Positions 41,773 through 50,857 of a stretch of DNA of 64,000 nucleotides are shown one piece after another. A program made the position numbers and the translations under genes. Source of the DNA: an uncultured Eubacteriales bacterium. GTDB taxonomy: Bacteria; Bacillota; Clostridia; Oscillospirales; Oscillospiraceae. Each line of letters begins with the position of its first letter. Positions within the stretch are counted from its first letter, which is position 1. Under the pieces are notes generated by a model. The model was not told where the DNA came from. It made no database searches and saw only the letters and a program-made list of their open reading frames with translations. The DNA lies in contig URNZ01000004.1 of the NCBI GenBank assembly GCA_900549405.1, forward strand, positions 1-64,000, given 5' to 3'.

Positions 41773-44058
41773 TCAGGAGCGCTTTTTGCGCTTAGATGCC
41801 TTTCTGGGGGTGGACTTGCGGCCCGTCAGGGCTTTGGGCTGGGGCGGGGCGGAGAGGGCGGCCTTGTCCTCTTTCTTGGGCAGGGCGGTCTGCTCCGGCT
41901 TTTGGGGCAGAGCGTGCTGCTTCTCCTTTTCCGGGAGGGCCTGTTTCTCCTCCTTCTTGGGCAGGGCCTGCTGGGGCTCTTTTTTGGGGAGGGCCTGCCG
42001 GGCGGGCTTCTCAGGAAGGGCGGCCTGGGGGGCCGTCTCCTGGGCGGGGGCGGCGGCTGTCTTAGCCTTGGCGGCGCGCTTTTTGGGGGCGGCCTTTTTG
42101 GCGGCGGCCTGGTCCGCCTTGGGGGCGGCGGGCTTGCGCACCGGGAACCGGCGGGAGCAGCGGTAGATCATGGCGGACATGGGGGGCAGGTCGATGACCA
42201 GGGACTGGGCCTGGTCGTGGCAGGGGACCTTCTCCGTCTTCACGGGGTCGTGGTCCCCCAGGCCCTGGCCGCCGAACTGAGTGTCGTCGGTATTCAGCAC
42301 GGGGGTCCAGATCCCGGCGAAGGGCGCGCCCACCCGGTAGCCATTGCGGTGGTTGGGGGAGAAGTTGCACACCACCAGAAGGGGCTTGCCGTCCTTGTCC
42401 CAGCGGAGGAAGGAGACGGTGTTGGCCGTGTTGTCGTCGGCGCACAGCCACTGGAAGCCGTGCCAGGAGTCGTCCTGCTGCCAGAGGGCGGGCTGCTGGA
42501 GGTAGAAGGCGTTCATGGCCTTGAAGAAATCCTGGGTCTGGCGGTGGGGGGGATACTGGAGCAGGTGCCAATCCAGGGAGTATTCATAGTGCCACTCGTT
42601 CCACTGGGCGAATTCAGCCCCCATGAAGGAGAGCTTTTTTCCCGGGTGGGTCATCATGTAGGCATAGAAGGCCCGGACCCCGGCAAACTTCTGCGGGTCG
42701 TCCCCGGGCATCTTGCCGAAGAAGGACCCCTTCATGTGGACCACCTCGTCGTGGGAGAGAGGGAGGATGTAGTTCTCGGAAAAGGCGTACATGAGGGAGA
42801 AGGTGATGTCCTTGTGGTTGAACTGGCGGAAGTAGGGGTCCATCTTGATGTAGTGGCAGATGTCGTTCATCCAGCCCATGTTCCACTTGAAGTTGAAGCC
42901 CAGGCCGCCCTGGTCCACGGGGTGGGTGACCTTGGGCCAGGAGGTGGACTCCTCGGCCACCATGAGCACGTCGGGGTGGGCGGAGAAGACGGCGGTGTTC
43001 AGCTTCTGCAGGAAGTCCACGGCCTCCAGATTCTCGTGGCCGCCGTTGACATTGGGGACCCACTCCCCGTCCTTGCGGCCATAGTCCAGATAGAGCATGG
43101 AGGAGACGGCATCCACCCGCAGGCCGTCCATGTGGTATTCCTCCAGCCAGAACATGGCGGAGGAGAGGAGGAAGGAGCGGACCTCGCTGCGGCCATAGTC
43201 AAAGACGTTGGTGCCCCAGTCGGCGTGGACGCCCTTTCGGGGGTCGGCGTATTCGTAGGTGGGGGTGCCGTCGAACTGGTAGAGACCGAAGGCGTCACGG
43301 GGGAAGTGGGCGGGGACCCAGTCCATGATGACGCCGACGCCCGCCTGGTGAAGCTGGTCGATGAGGTATTTCAGGTCATCGGGGATGCCGAAGCGGCTGG
43401 TGGCGGCGAAGTAGCCGGTGCACTGGTAGCCCCAGGAGGCGTCCAGGGGGTGCTCGGTGACGGGGAGGAGCTCTACATGGGTGAAGCCCATCTCCTTCAC
43501 ATAGGGCACTAAGTAGGAGGCGGTGTCACGGTAGCTGAGGAACTCGCCGTCGCCGGTGCGCCGCCAGGAGCCGAGATGGCACTCGTAGATGTTCATGGGG
43601 GCGGTGTAAGGCACCTGCTTGGCCCGGCGGGCCATCCAGGCCTGGTCGCCCCAGGCGTAGCCGGTGTTCAGGTCGTAGATCTTAGAGGAGACATCGGGCC
43701 GGGTGGCGGCATGAAAGGCAAAGGGGTCGGCCTTGCCCACATAGGAGCCGTCGGCCTGGAAGACGGCGTATTGATAGGCGTCGTACCGCTGAAGGCCGGG
43801 GACGAAGACCTCCCAGATGCCGCCCTCGATCTTTTCCATGGGAGTGGCCTGGAGGTCCCAGTGGTTGAAGTCACCGATGAGGGTGATCTTGGGGGCGTTG
43901 GGCGCCCAGACCCGGAAGAGGTAGCCCTCGGTCCCGTCCTCAGCCTTGGCGGGGTGGGAGCCGAAGCAGCGCCAGGCGTGGGCGGAGTGGCCGTCGGAAA
44001 AGGCCTGGAGCTCTAAAAACAGGTCGTTGGGTGTGAGATTTTCTAAATATTTGGACAA
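41773..44058 (-). CDS. glgB: 1,4-alpha-glucan branching enzyme with a Lys-rich 9-residue-repeat tail
   Basis: 761 residues. CBM48 domain (APNAPKITLIGDFNHWDL, about 50-140), GH13 catalytic domain with DWVPAHFPRD, DGLRVDAVSSMLY (nucleophile Asp), MVAEEST (acid/base Glu) and LPLSHDEVVH, then a beta domain. After about residue 640 comes an unusual low-complexity tail of about 120 residues rich in Lys, Ala, Pro and Gln; residues about 680-742 (41833-42021) are seven 9-residue repeats of the type ALPKKEEKQ. A TTG start at 44058 is chosen because GAGGTG lies 6 bases upstream; the frame is open further but without a ribosome site. First gene of the glgBCDA operon. Confidence 0.94.
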   Translation of the reverse strand: MSKYLENLTPNDLFLELQAFSDGHSAHAWRCFGSHPAKAEDGTEGYLFRVWAPNAPKITLIGDFNHWDLQATPMEKIEGGIWEVFVPGLQRYDAYQYAVFQADGSYVGKADPFAFHAATRPDVSSKIYDLNTGYAWGDQAWMARRAKQVPYTAPMNIYECHLGSWRRTGDGEFLSYRDTASYLVPYVKEMGFTHVELLPVTEHPLDASWGYQCTGYFAATSRFGIPDDLKYLIDQLHQAGVGVIMDWVPAHFPRDAFGLYQFDGTPTYEYADPRKGVHADWGTNVFDYGRSEVRSFLLSSAMFWLEEYHMDGLRVDAVSSMLYLDYGRKDGEWVPNVNGGHENLEAVDFLQKLNTAVFSAHPDVLMVAEESTSWPKVTHPVDQGGLGFNFKWNMGWMNDICHYIKMDPYFRQFNHKDITFSLMYAFSENYILPLSHDEVVHMKGSFFGKMPGDDPQKFAGVRAFYAYMMTHPGKKLSFMGAEFAQWNEWHYEYSLDWHLLQYPPHRQTQDFFKAMNAFYLQQPALWQQDDSWHGFQWLCADDNTANTVSFLRWDKDGKPLLVVCNFSPNHRNGYRVGAPFAGIWTPVLNTDDTQFGGQGLGDHDPVKTEKVPCHDQAQSLVIDLPPMSAMIYRCSRRFPVRKPAAPKADQAAAKKAAPKKRAAKAKTAAAPAQETAPQAALPEKPARQALPKKEPQQALPKKEEKQALPEKEKQHALPQKPEQTALPKKEDKAALSAPPQPKALTGRKSTPRKASKRKKRS
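41833..42021 (-). repeat. 27-bp coding repeats in the glgB tail
   Basis: Seven consecutive 9-codon units with the protein pattern A-L-(P/S)-x-(K/P)-x-x-x-x (for example ALPKKEPQQ, ALPEKEKQH, ALPQKPEQT). Confidence 0.85.
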
Positions 44059-44145
44059 AGTGATCACCTCTGGTTGGGATTTCCATAGTGAAGTGGGCGA
44101 AAAAGCACAATTTCGCGTCAAACGCGACTGGAATTATTTATATAA

Positions 44146-44174
44146 ATTATACAACTATACAGCGGAGCCGTCAA
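44146..44174 (-). promoter_or_regulatory. Promoter of the glgBCDA operon
   Basis: On the minus strand TTGACG (44169-44174), 17-bp spacer, TATAAT (44146-44151), about 88 bases upstream of the chosen glgB start. Confidence 0.75.
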
Positions 44175-44275
44175 GTAAAATAGCGGTAAACCGGGCGGGG
44201 AGACCGAGAGATGTATCCCCGTCTGACTGGACGGGGGGCCGGACGGAGAGAAATTATCGGCGTTTTTTCGACGCC

Positions 44276-45442
44276 TCAACCGGCGAAGAGCAGACGGCGC
44301 AGAAGTTGGGAGAACAGGCCGGGGACGGAGAGCCGGTCCACCCCCTGGGCGGCGACGATGGGGACGGAGTCCCGCAGCTCATTTCCAACATAGACCTGGA
44401 ACTCCCCCAGGGTCTGGCCGGGGTCCACCGGGGCCTGGACGTCCTGGGCCAGATCGACGCGGGTGGTGACCTGATCGGCCTGGGTCTTTTCCACCAGCAG
44501 GTGACACTCCCGCTGGAGCTGGGGCTGGACGGTCTTGCTCCGGCCCAGGAGCACGTCCACCGGGGCCAGGGGGCTTTCGGGCTGGGGGGTGATCAGGGCG
44601 TAGTTGGCAAAGCCGTAATCCAGCAGGCTGGAGGCGTCCTGAAAGCGCTGGGCGGTGGTGGGGGCCTTCATCACCACGGCGATGAGTTCCATGCCGTTTC
44701 GCTGGGCGGTGGCGGACATGCAGTATTGGGCGGAGGCGGTGAAGCCCGTTTTCAGGCCGGTGGCCCCGTCGTAGAAGCGGACCAGGCGGTTGGTGTTGGT
44801 GAGGCCGAAGGCGCCGTTTCGGATGGAGTCGGTCCAGATAGTCGTGTATTGCTGAATATCCGGGTGGCGGAGGATCAGCTCCCGGGACATGAGGGCAATG
44901 TCCCAGGCGGAGGTGAGGTGGCCGGGGGCGGGGAGACCGGTGCAGTTGACAAAGTGGGTGTCCGCCATGCCCAGGGACTGGGCTTTTTGGTTCATCTGGT
45001 CCACGAAGGCGGACTCGCTGCCCGCCAGGCGCTCGGCCAGGGCCACGGCGCAGTCGTTGCCCGAGACCACGGCCACGCACTTGATAAGGTCGGAGACCGA
45101 GAGCTGCTCCCCCTCCTTTAAATAGACCTGGGAGCCGCCCATCCCGGCGGCGTGGGCGGAGACGGGGACAAGCTCGTCCAGGGAGAGGCGGCCGGAGTCT
45201 ACGGCCTCCATGACCAGGAGCAGGGTCATGATCTTGGTGACGCTGGCGGGCTCCAGCTTCTGGTGGGCGTTTTGCTGGAGGAGGACGGTCCCCGTCTCCT
45301 TCTCCATGAGCAGGGCGGAGGCGGAGGAGAGGACCAGGGGCATGCTGTCCTCGTTGGCCGCGGCGGCGGGGGTGGGCAGGAAGAGAAGCGGTGCTATGGC
45401 CAGACTGAGGACCAGGGCGGAAAGGCGGCGGAGATGATACAT
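44276..45442 (-). CDS. D-alanyl-D-alanine carboxypeptidase (peptidase S11, DacF/PBP5-like)
   Basis: 388 residues with a signal peptide (about 1-28). The three penicillin-binding motifs are present: SVTK (SxxK, in EPASVTKIMTLLLVME), SGN (AVVSGNDCAVALAE) and KTG (TGLKTGFTASA). It ends with a PBP5-type C-terminal domain and a weakly amphipathic end (LLRRLLFAG). It trims the terminal D-Ala of peptidoglycan and so limits cross-linking; DacF-like paralogues act in sporulation. AGGAGGG precedes the ATG. It is convergent with nothing and faces away from the phage cluster. Confidence 0.94.
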   Translation of the reverse strand: MYHLRRLSALVLSLAIAPLLFLPTPAAAANEDSMPLVLSSASALLMEKETGTVLLQQNAHQKLEPASVTKIMTLLLVMEAVDSGRLSLDELVPVSAHAAGMGGSQVYLKEGEQLSVSDLIKCVAVVSGNDCAVALAERLAGSESAFVDQMNQKAQSLGMADTHFVNCTGLPAPGHLTSAWDIALMSRELILRHPDIQQYTTIWTDSIRNGAFGLTNTNRLVRFYDGATGLKTGFTASAQYCMSATAQRNGMELIAVVMKAPTTAQRFQDASSLLDYGFANYALITPQPESPLAPVDVLLGRSKTVQPQLQRECHLLVEKTQADQVTTRVDLAQDVQAPVDPGQTLGEFQVYVGNELRDSVPIVAAQGVDRLSVPGLFSQLLRRLLFAG

Positions 45443-45474
45443 AGGGGTCCCTCCTGTTTTGATGGGGATGTTTG

Positions 45475-45601
45475 TTCCTAGGATAGGAAAAAGCAGGGCG
45501 GGCTATGCGGGGAAAAATTTTCTGGAGGGGCTATGCAGCTATCAAGATTAGTCCACGGGGCGGGAAAAAGAGGTCGAAACAAAAAATTTCAAGAAATTTT
45601 T
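45475..45601. promoter_or_regulatory. Inverted repeats in the gap between dacF and the phage cluster
   Basis: Two clean dyads in the 221-bp gap 45443-45663: TTCCTA-GGA-TAGGAA (45475-45489) and AAAAATTTC-AA-GAAATTTTT (45582-45601). They are candidate operators or terminators for the phage-like operon. No near-consensus sigma-A promoter was found for the cluster. Confidence 0.4.
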
Positions 45602-45663
45602 GCAAAAGAGGACGGGAACGTGCAACTTTTTGTGGTTGGGAAGCAGGGGTGAGGAGGGATAGG

Positions 45664-45966
45664 GTGGCAAAGGGAGCGACGCCCGGACGGGAGCAGATCA
45701 TCCGAAGGATGTGGAAGCTGGCCAACGCCGGGGTGGAGGATGCGGTGAAGCTGGCCTGCTTCCCCACGGAGGAGTGGGGCGGACTGGAGGGCATGAACTT
45801 AGACGCCCTGACGGAATTCAAGCGGGGGAGCAACGGCGTGGTGGAGCTGAAATTCACGGACCGGGCCAGGCTGCTGGAGCGGCTGCTGGACGCCGCCGAC
45901 CACAGCGGGGAGGACCAGGTGGACCGGTTTTTAAGCGCCATGGAGCATCAGGAGGAGGGGAAGTGA
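45664..45966 (+). CDS. Putative phage terminase small subunit (XtmA position)
   Basis: 100 residues from a GTG with GAGGAGGGA at 45651-45659. A helical N-terminus (PGREQIIRRMWKLANAGVED) is followed by a region predicted to be alpha/beta. The sequence itself is not clearly recognised; the call rests mainly on its place just before the large terminase gene, as XtmA in PBSX. The small subunit would recognise DNA for packaging. The frame is open upstream to 45505 but without a ribosome binding site. Confidence 0.6.
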   Translation: MAKGATPGREQIIRRMWKLANAGVEDAVKLACFPTEEWGGLEGMNLDALTEFKRGSNGVVELKFTDRARLLERLLDAADHSGEDQVDRFLSAMEHQEEGK

Positions 45967-45973
45967 GACAGGA

Positions 45974-47218
45974 ATGGAGTTTTCGCCCAAGCAGCGCAGG
46001 GTGCTGACCTGGTGGCGGCCCGGCTCGCCGGACCGGGACAAGCAGGCCATCATCTGTGACGGGGCGGTGCGCAGCGGCAAGACGCTGTGTACGGGGCTGT
46101 CCTTTTTCTGCTGGGCCATGCAGCGCTTTCAGAACAGGCGGTTTGCCCTGTGCGGGCGGACCATCGTGTCGGTGCGGCGGAATCTGCTGGAGGAGCTGCT
46201 GCCCCTGCTGGAAGGGATGGGCTTTCGATGCAGACAGAAGACGTCGCAGAATCTGCTGGAGGTGCGGCTGGGCAGGCGGAAGAACACGTTTTATCTGTTC
46301 GGCGGCAAGGACGAGGGGTCGGCGGCCCTGATCCAGGGGCTGACCCTGGCGGGGGCGCTGCTGGATGAGGTGGCGCTGATGCCCAGGTCCTTTGTGGAGC
46401 AGGCGGCGGCCCGGTGCTCGGTGAGCGGGAGCAGGCTTTGGTTCTCCTGCAACCCGGAGTCCCCCGCCCACTGGTTTTATCAGGAGTGGATCTTAAAGGC
46501 GGAGGAGAAGGGGGCGCTGCGCATCCCCTTCTCCATGGAGGACAACCCAGGGCTGTCCCCCCAGATGCTGGAGCGGTATCGGACCATGTTTCAGGGGACC
46601 TTTTACCGCCGGTTCGTGCTGGGGGAGTGGGTGGCCGCGGAGGGTCTGGTGTATGACTTTTTTGACGAGAGCTTTGTGCACACCGCCCCGGAGGGGCTGG
46701 AGGAGTGGTATATCTCCTGCGACTATGGCACGGTGAACCCCACGTCTATGGGGCTGTGGGGGAAGAAGGACGGCGTTTGGTACCGCACGGCGGAATTTTA
46801 TTACGACGCCAGGAAGATGCACCGGCAGAAGACGGACGAGGAATATGCCGACGCCCTGGCCGAGCTGGCCGGGGGACGGGACATCCGGGCGGTGATCGTG
46901 GACCCGGCGGCGGCCAGCTTTATCGAGACCCTGCGGCGGCGGGGCTGGCGGGTGCGGCGGGCGGACAACCGGGTGCTGAGCGGCATCCGCCTGACGGCCC
47001 GGCTTTTGAAGGCGGGGAAGCTGGTGATCTGTCCGGGGTGCGGCGACGCCATCCGGGAATTTGCCCTGTACCGCTGGGAGGAGCAGGGGGACGGGCAGGA
47101 CCGGGTGAGGAAGGAAAACGACCACGCCATGGATGAGATCCGCTATTTTGCCGCTACGGTGGCGGAGGGAAAGGGCGGAGGTGTGTACGCCGGGTGCGTG
47201 GAGAGAGGGAGATTTTGA
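45974..47218 (+). CDS. Phage terminase large subunit (XtmB-like)
   Basis: 414 residues. ATPase domain with a Walker A variant GAVRSGKT (about residue 34) and Walker B ALLDEVAL (about 130); CNPESPAHWFYQEW is the coupling motif. RNase H-like nuclease domain with acidic residues in CDYGTVNPTSMG, VIVDPAAASF and DHAMDEIRYF. All catalytic acidic positions look intact, so DNA packaging is likely still possible. It starts 7 bases after the small subunit stop. Confidence 0.93.
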   Translation: MEFSPKQRRVLTWWRPGSPDRDKQAIICDGAVRSGKTLCTGLSFFCWAMQRFQNRRFALCGRTIVSVRRNLLEELLPLLEGMGFRCRQKTSQNLLEVRLGRRKNTFYLFGGKDEGSAALIQGLTLAGALLDEVALMPRSFVEQAAARCSVSGSRLWFSCNPESPAHWFYQEWILKAEEKGALRIPFSMEDNPGLSPQMLERYRTMFQGTFYRRFVLGEWVAAEGLVYDFFDESFVHTAPEGLEEWYISCDYGTVNPTSMGLWGKKDGVWYRTAEFYYDARKMHRQKTDEEYADALAELAGGRDIRAVIVDPAAASFIETLRRRGWRVRRADNRVLSGIRLTARLLKAGKLVICPGCGDAIREFALYRWEEQGDGQDRVRKENDHAMDEIRYFAATVAEGKGGGVYAGCVERGRF

Positions 47219-47304
47219 GGAGTTAGGAGTTAGGAAGTAGGAGTGATGAGTTTTTGCGGGGGACAGCCCCCAGAAAACGCAAAGACAAAGAAGGAGGTCA
47301 CACT

Positions 47305-48450
47305 TTGAAGTGGTGGGAGCGGAAGAAGCGGCGGGGGGCGGCCCCGGTGGTGCAGGTGCGCCAGGGGGAGGGCCATCCCTTCGGCGTGCTGGACCGGTAT
47401 ACCCCATTGGGGACCGGAGAGGTGGCACTGTATCGGGCCATCCGGGAGGGGGTGCCCCTGCTGGACGCGGCCATTTGGAAGCTGGTGCGGCTGTGCGGCG
47501 GCGTGAAGGTGTTTGCGGAGGATAAGGCGGCCCAGGCGGGGCTGGAGGAGTTCTTTCAGAAGGTGAACATCGGCTGGGGACAGCGGGGCATCCAGGCCTT
47601 TTTGGACCGGTATCTGGACGACCTGTTCACCTGCGGCCACGCATTGGGGGAGATCGTCCTCACCGGGGACGGGCGGGACATCGCGGCGGTGCTGTGCGCC
47701 GACCCGGAGCAGGTGGAGGCCAAGCGGGGGGACAACCCCCTGGACTTTAAGCTGTGCCTGCGTCAGGCGGGGGAGCCGAAAGAGCTGCCCTGGCAGGAGC
47801 TGCTGCTGTTTACCCCCCTTCAGCCCACGGGGGACTGTCCCTGCGGGGTGTCTATGCTGCGGTCTATGCCCTTTTTGGCGGGCATTCTGCTGAAGATCTT
47901 TCAGGCCACGGGACAGAACTGGGAGCGGGCGGGCAACCTGCGCTTTGCGGTGGTGTGTAAGCCGGGGGAGGACGAGGGGGCCTTTGCCCAGGAGCGGTGT
48001 CGGCAGATCGCCGGGGAGTGGTCAGAGGCCATGCAGGCGGGCCGGGCCGGACAGGTGCGGGACTTTGTGGCCGTGGGCGACGTGGATGTGAAGGTCATCG
48101 GAGCGGACGGCCCCATTCTGGACAGCCAGGTGCCGGTGCGGCAGATCCTGGAGCAGCTGGTGGCCCGGACGGGCATCCCGCCCTTTATGCTGGGGCTGTC
48201 CTGGTCGTCCACCGAGCGGATGAGCACCCAGCAGGCCGACCTGCTGACCAGCGAGATCACCGCCATCCGCCGCAGCGTGGAGCCGGCGCTGGAGCGCGTC
48301 GGGGAGCTGTGGGTGCGCCTCCACGGGTTTGGCGGCGGCGTGAAGATCGACTGGGAGGACATCAATCTTCAGGACATTGTGGAGGAGGCCAAGGCGGAGC
48401 TGTATCGTGCCCAGGCGGAGAGCATCCGGCTGGGCAATCAGAAAAAATAA
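47305..48450 (+). CDS. Phage portal protein (XkdE position)
   Basis: 381 residues from a TTG start with GGAGG 7 bases upstream. The body (VPLLDAAIWKLVRLCGGVKV, FLDRYLDDLFTCGHALGEIV and GIPPFMLGLSWSSTERMSTQ) is characteristic of phage portal proteins. It would form the ring through which DNA enters the capsid. The 86-bp gap before it contains short direct repeats of the type GGAGTTAGGAGTTAGGA. Confidence 0.88.
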   Translation: MKWWERKKRRGAAPVVQVRQGEGHPFGVLDRYTPLGTGEVALYRAIREGVPLLDAAIWKLVRLCGGVKVFAEDKAAQAGLEEFFQKVNIGWGQRGIQAFLDRYLDDLFTCGHALGEIVLTGDGRDIAAVLCADPEQVEAKRGDNPLDFKLCLRQAGEPKELPWQELLLFTPLQPTGDCPCGVSMLRSMPFLAGILLKIFQATGQNWERAGNLRFAVVCKPGEDEGAFAQERCRQIAGEWSEAMQAGRAGQVRDFVAVGDVDVKVIGADGPILDSQVPVRQILEQLVARTGIPPFMLGLSWSSTERMSTQQADLLTSEITAIRRSVEPALERVGELWVRLHGFGGGVKIDWEDINLQDIVEEAKAELYRAQAESIRLGNQKK

Positions 48451-48474
48451 AAACAGAAGGAGGGAGCGGAGCCT

Positions 48475-49410
48475 ATGCGCGTGACCAAGGCGTCTCAGGC
48501 CGGGGAGGAGACCCGGCTGGGGCCGGAGGAACTGGAGCAGATCAATCGTTTGGCCCGGCGGGAGCTGACGGCGGAGGAGGTGTATGCCTTTTCTGTGCGG
48601 CTGTGTGACAATGAGGTGGACCGGGACGGAGAGCGGTTTGAACCGGAGACCCTGGAGGAGCTGGCGGGACTGTTTGTGGGCAAGTGCGGCATTTTTGACC
48701 ACCAGTGGTCGGCCAAGGGCCAGGCGGCCCGGATCTATCGCACGGAGCTGGTGCGGGAGCCGGAAAAATTGACAAAGGCCGGGGACGGCTATTGCTGGCT
48801 GAAGGGCTATGCCTATATGATGCGCACCGAGAGCAACCGGGACCTGATCGCGGAGATCGAGGGGGGCATCAAGAAAGAGGTGAGCGTGGGCTGCGCGGTG
48901 GAGCGCAGTGAGTGCTCCATCTGCGGGGCGGACAGGCGAAATGGCGACTGCGGCCACAAGAAGGGGGAGCGGTATGACGGGGCGCTGTGCTTTACCCGGC
49001 TGATGGGGGCCAGCGACGCCTATGAGTTTTCCTTTGTGGCGGTGCCCGCCCAGCCGGCGGCTGGCATCGTGAAGGGCATGGAGGGGCGCTTTCATACCCT
49101 GAAGGCCCTGGCGGAGGGGCACCCGGAGTGCGCCGGAGAGCTGGAACGGCTGGAGCGGGAGGCTCTGCTGGGCCGGAAGAGCGGGGAGCGGGCCAGAAGA
49201 GAGGCGGTGCGCTTCGGTCTGCTGGCCGGACTGGGGCTGGACAAGGCGGCCCTGGAGCGGCTGGTTGCCCCCCTGTCCCCGGAGGAGCTGGAGCAGGTGG
49301 AGAAGGCCTGGGAGCAGAAGGCGGCGGAGCGCTATCCTCTGTTTCCCCAGCTGCGATATGAGGAGCGGGAGCAGAAAGAGACGGGCCGGGACGGGGCCTT
49401 TTTGATCTGA
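48475..49410 (+). CDS. XkdF-like putative capsid maturation protease
   Basis: 311 residues. The N-terminal half (YAFSVRLCDNEVDRDGERF, IFDHQWSAKGQAARIY) matches XkdF-like serine protease domains, with VSVGC and the FVAVPAQPAAG end. A Cys/His cluster (CSICGADRRNGDCGHKKGE) could bind zinc. The C-terminal part (about 205-311) is helical and charged and may act as scaffold. It follows the portal gene by 24 bases. Confidence 0.82.
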   Translation: MRVTKASQAGEETRLGPEELEQINRLARRELTAEEVYAFSVRLCDNEVDRDGERFEPETLEELAGLFVGKCGIFDHQWSAKGQAARIYRTELVREPEKLTKAGDGYCWLKGYAYMMRTESNRDLIAEIEGGIKKEVSVGCAVERSECSICGADRRNGDCGHKKGERYDGALCFTRLMGASDAYEFSFVAVPAQPAAGIVKGMEGRFHTLKALAEGHPECAGELERLEREALLGRKSGERARREAVRFGLLAGLGLDKAALERLVAPLSPEELEQVEKAWEQKAAERYPLFPQLRYEEREQKETGRDGAFLI

Positions 49411-49474
49411 GAGCAGAACCCGCCCGGTGGGCGGATGAGCATAAAAACAGGAAATTGAAGGAGGAAACGCAGGT

Positions 49475-49816
49475 ATGAGCAAGATCTCGTTTGAGGGCAT
49501 CGGCAGCGTGGTGGCTACTTTTCTGGCCGACAGCGGCGTGAAGGGCGGCCAGGTGGTGAAGCTGACGGGCAACGGTCAGGTGGGCCCCTGCTCCGCAGGC
49601 GACGCCTTTTGCGGCGTGGCCCTGGAGCCCAGGGCTGGTCTGGCCGCCGTGCAGGTGAAGGGCTTTGTCACGGTGAAGACGGCGGACACCCTGACCGTGG
49701 GCTGGGCGGAGCTGGCCGGGGACGGCGACGGCGGCGTGAAGAGGGCGGAGACCGACGGTGTGACGGTGCTGGTGGCGGATGTGAAGGATGACGGCACCGC
49801 CGTGATCTGTCTGTGA
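49475..49816 (+). CDS. Small capsid-associated protein (DUF2190-like)
   Basis: 113 residues, beta-rich and glycine-rich (VKGGQVVKLTGNGQVGPCSA, FVTVKTADTLTVGWAEL). This pattern and the place just before the major capsid gene fit capsid decoration/DUF2190-like proteins. GAAGGAGG lies upstream of the ATG. Confidence 0.7.
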   Translation: MSKISFEGIGSVVATFLADSGVKGGQVVKLTGNGQVGPCSAGDAFCGVALEPRAGLAAVQVKGFVTVKTADTLTVGWAELAGDGDGGVKRAETDGVTVLVADVKDDGTAVICL

Positions 49817-49837
49817 TCGGGAAAGGAGAGGAAACGA

Positions 49838-50857
49838 ATGGCTTTTTCTTATGACAATCTGAAGTTGGACAAGGGGATGTATCAGGAGGCGGGCCGCAGC
49901 TTTAGCCAGGTGCTGGAGCGGCAGGACCCCAGCGAGCAGTATAAGGGCACCAGCCTGGAGGGGCTGGACGCCTTTCAGCGGCAGCTGAAGCGCTTTGATA
50001 TCAAGGTGAAGGGCGCGGGCAGCGACGTGGTGGAGAAGTTTTTCCGCACCGCCGACTCCGCCGTGCTGTTCCCGGAGTACATCGCCCGCTCGGTGCGCCA
50101 GGGCATGGAGGAGGGGGACATCCTGCCCCACATCACCGCCGCCGTGACCCGCTTTGACGGCATGGACTATCGCTCCATCACCGCCGAGGCCGGAGGTGAC
50201 AGCAAGCAGCTGCGCCACGTGGAGGAGGGCGCGGCCATCCCCGCCACCACCATTCAGGTGCAGTCTAATCTGGTGAAGCTGCGCAAGCGGGGCAGAATGC
50301 TGGTGGCCAGCTATGAGGCGGTGCGCTATCAGAAGCTGGACCTGTTCTCTGTGACCCTGCGGCAGATCGGCGCCCACATCGCCCGGGCCCAGCTGGAGGA
50401 CGCGGTGGACGTGCTGAAAAACGGGGACGGCAACGGCAACGCCGCCAGCGTGTTCACCACCGCCGCCCAGGGCAAGCTGACCTATGACGACCTGGTGGAC
50501 TTTTGGGCCAAGTTCGACCCCTATGAGATGAACGCCCTGCTGGTGTCTGGCGACGTGATGGTGAAGCTGCTGAAGCTCAGCGAGTTTCAGAATCCCCTTA
50601 CCGGCCTGAATTTCCAGGGCACGGGCAAGCTGACCACCCCCTTGGGGGCCAATCTGCTGCGGACCTCTGTCCTGCCTGCGGGCACGGCCATCGGTCTGGA
50701 CAAGCGATTTGCCCTGGAGATGGTGCAGGGCAGCGACGTGACGGTGGAGTATGACAAGCTCATCGACCGGCAGCTGGAGCGGGCCGCCGTGACCACCATC
50801 AGCGGCTTTGCCAAGGTGTTCAAGGACGCCAGCCGGGTGCTGGAGGTCAAGAAATGA
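49838..50857 (+). CDS. Major capsid protein (XkdG-like, HK97 fold)
   Basis: 339 residues. N-terminal helical arm, then the core VEKFFRTADSAVLFPEYIAR, GMDYRSITAEAGGDSKQLRH and the C-terminal ALEMVQGSDVTVEYDKLIDR, typical of XkdG-type major capsid proteins. AAAGGAGAGGAAA precedes the ATG. It overlaps the next gene by 4 bases. Confidence 0.88.
   Translation: MAFSYDNLKLDKGMYQEAGRSFSQVLERQDPSEQYKGTSLEGLDAFQRQLKRFDIKVKGAGSDVVEKFFRTADSAVLFPEYIARSVRQGMEEGDILPHITAAVTRFDGMDYRSITAEAGGDSKQLRHVEEGAAIPATTIQVQSNLVKLRKRGRMLVASYEAVRYQKLDLFSVTLRQIGAHIARAQLEDAVDVLKNGDGNGNAASVFTTAAQGKLTYDDLVDFWAKFDPYEMNALLVSGDVMVKLLKLSEFQNPLTGLNFQGTGKLTTPLGANLLRTSVLPAGTAIGLDKRFALEMVQGSDVTVEYDKLIDRQLERAAVTTISGFAKVFKDASRVLEVKK

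Noticed and set aside
38321-43512. Very long plus-strand ORFs across the glg operon
   Set aside because: Reverse-strand shadows of glgA, glgD, glgC and glgB, with no ribosome sites or recognisable domains.
45505-45663. N-terminal extension of the terminase small subunit to 45505
   Set aside because: The extension is Lys/Arg-rich without a ribosome site and covers two operator-like dyads; the GTG at 45664 has a strong site.
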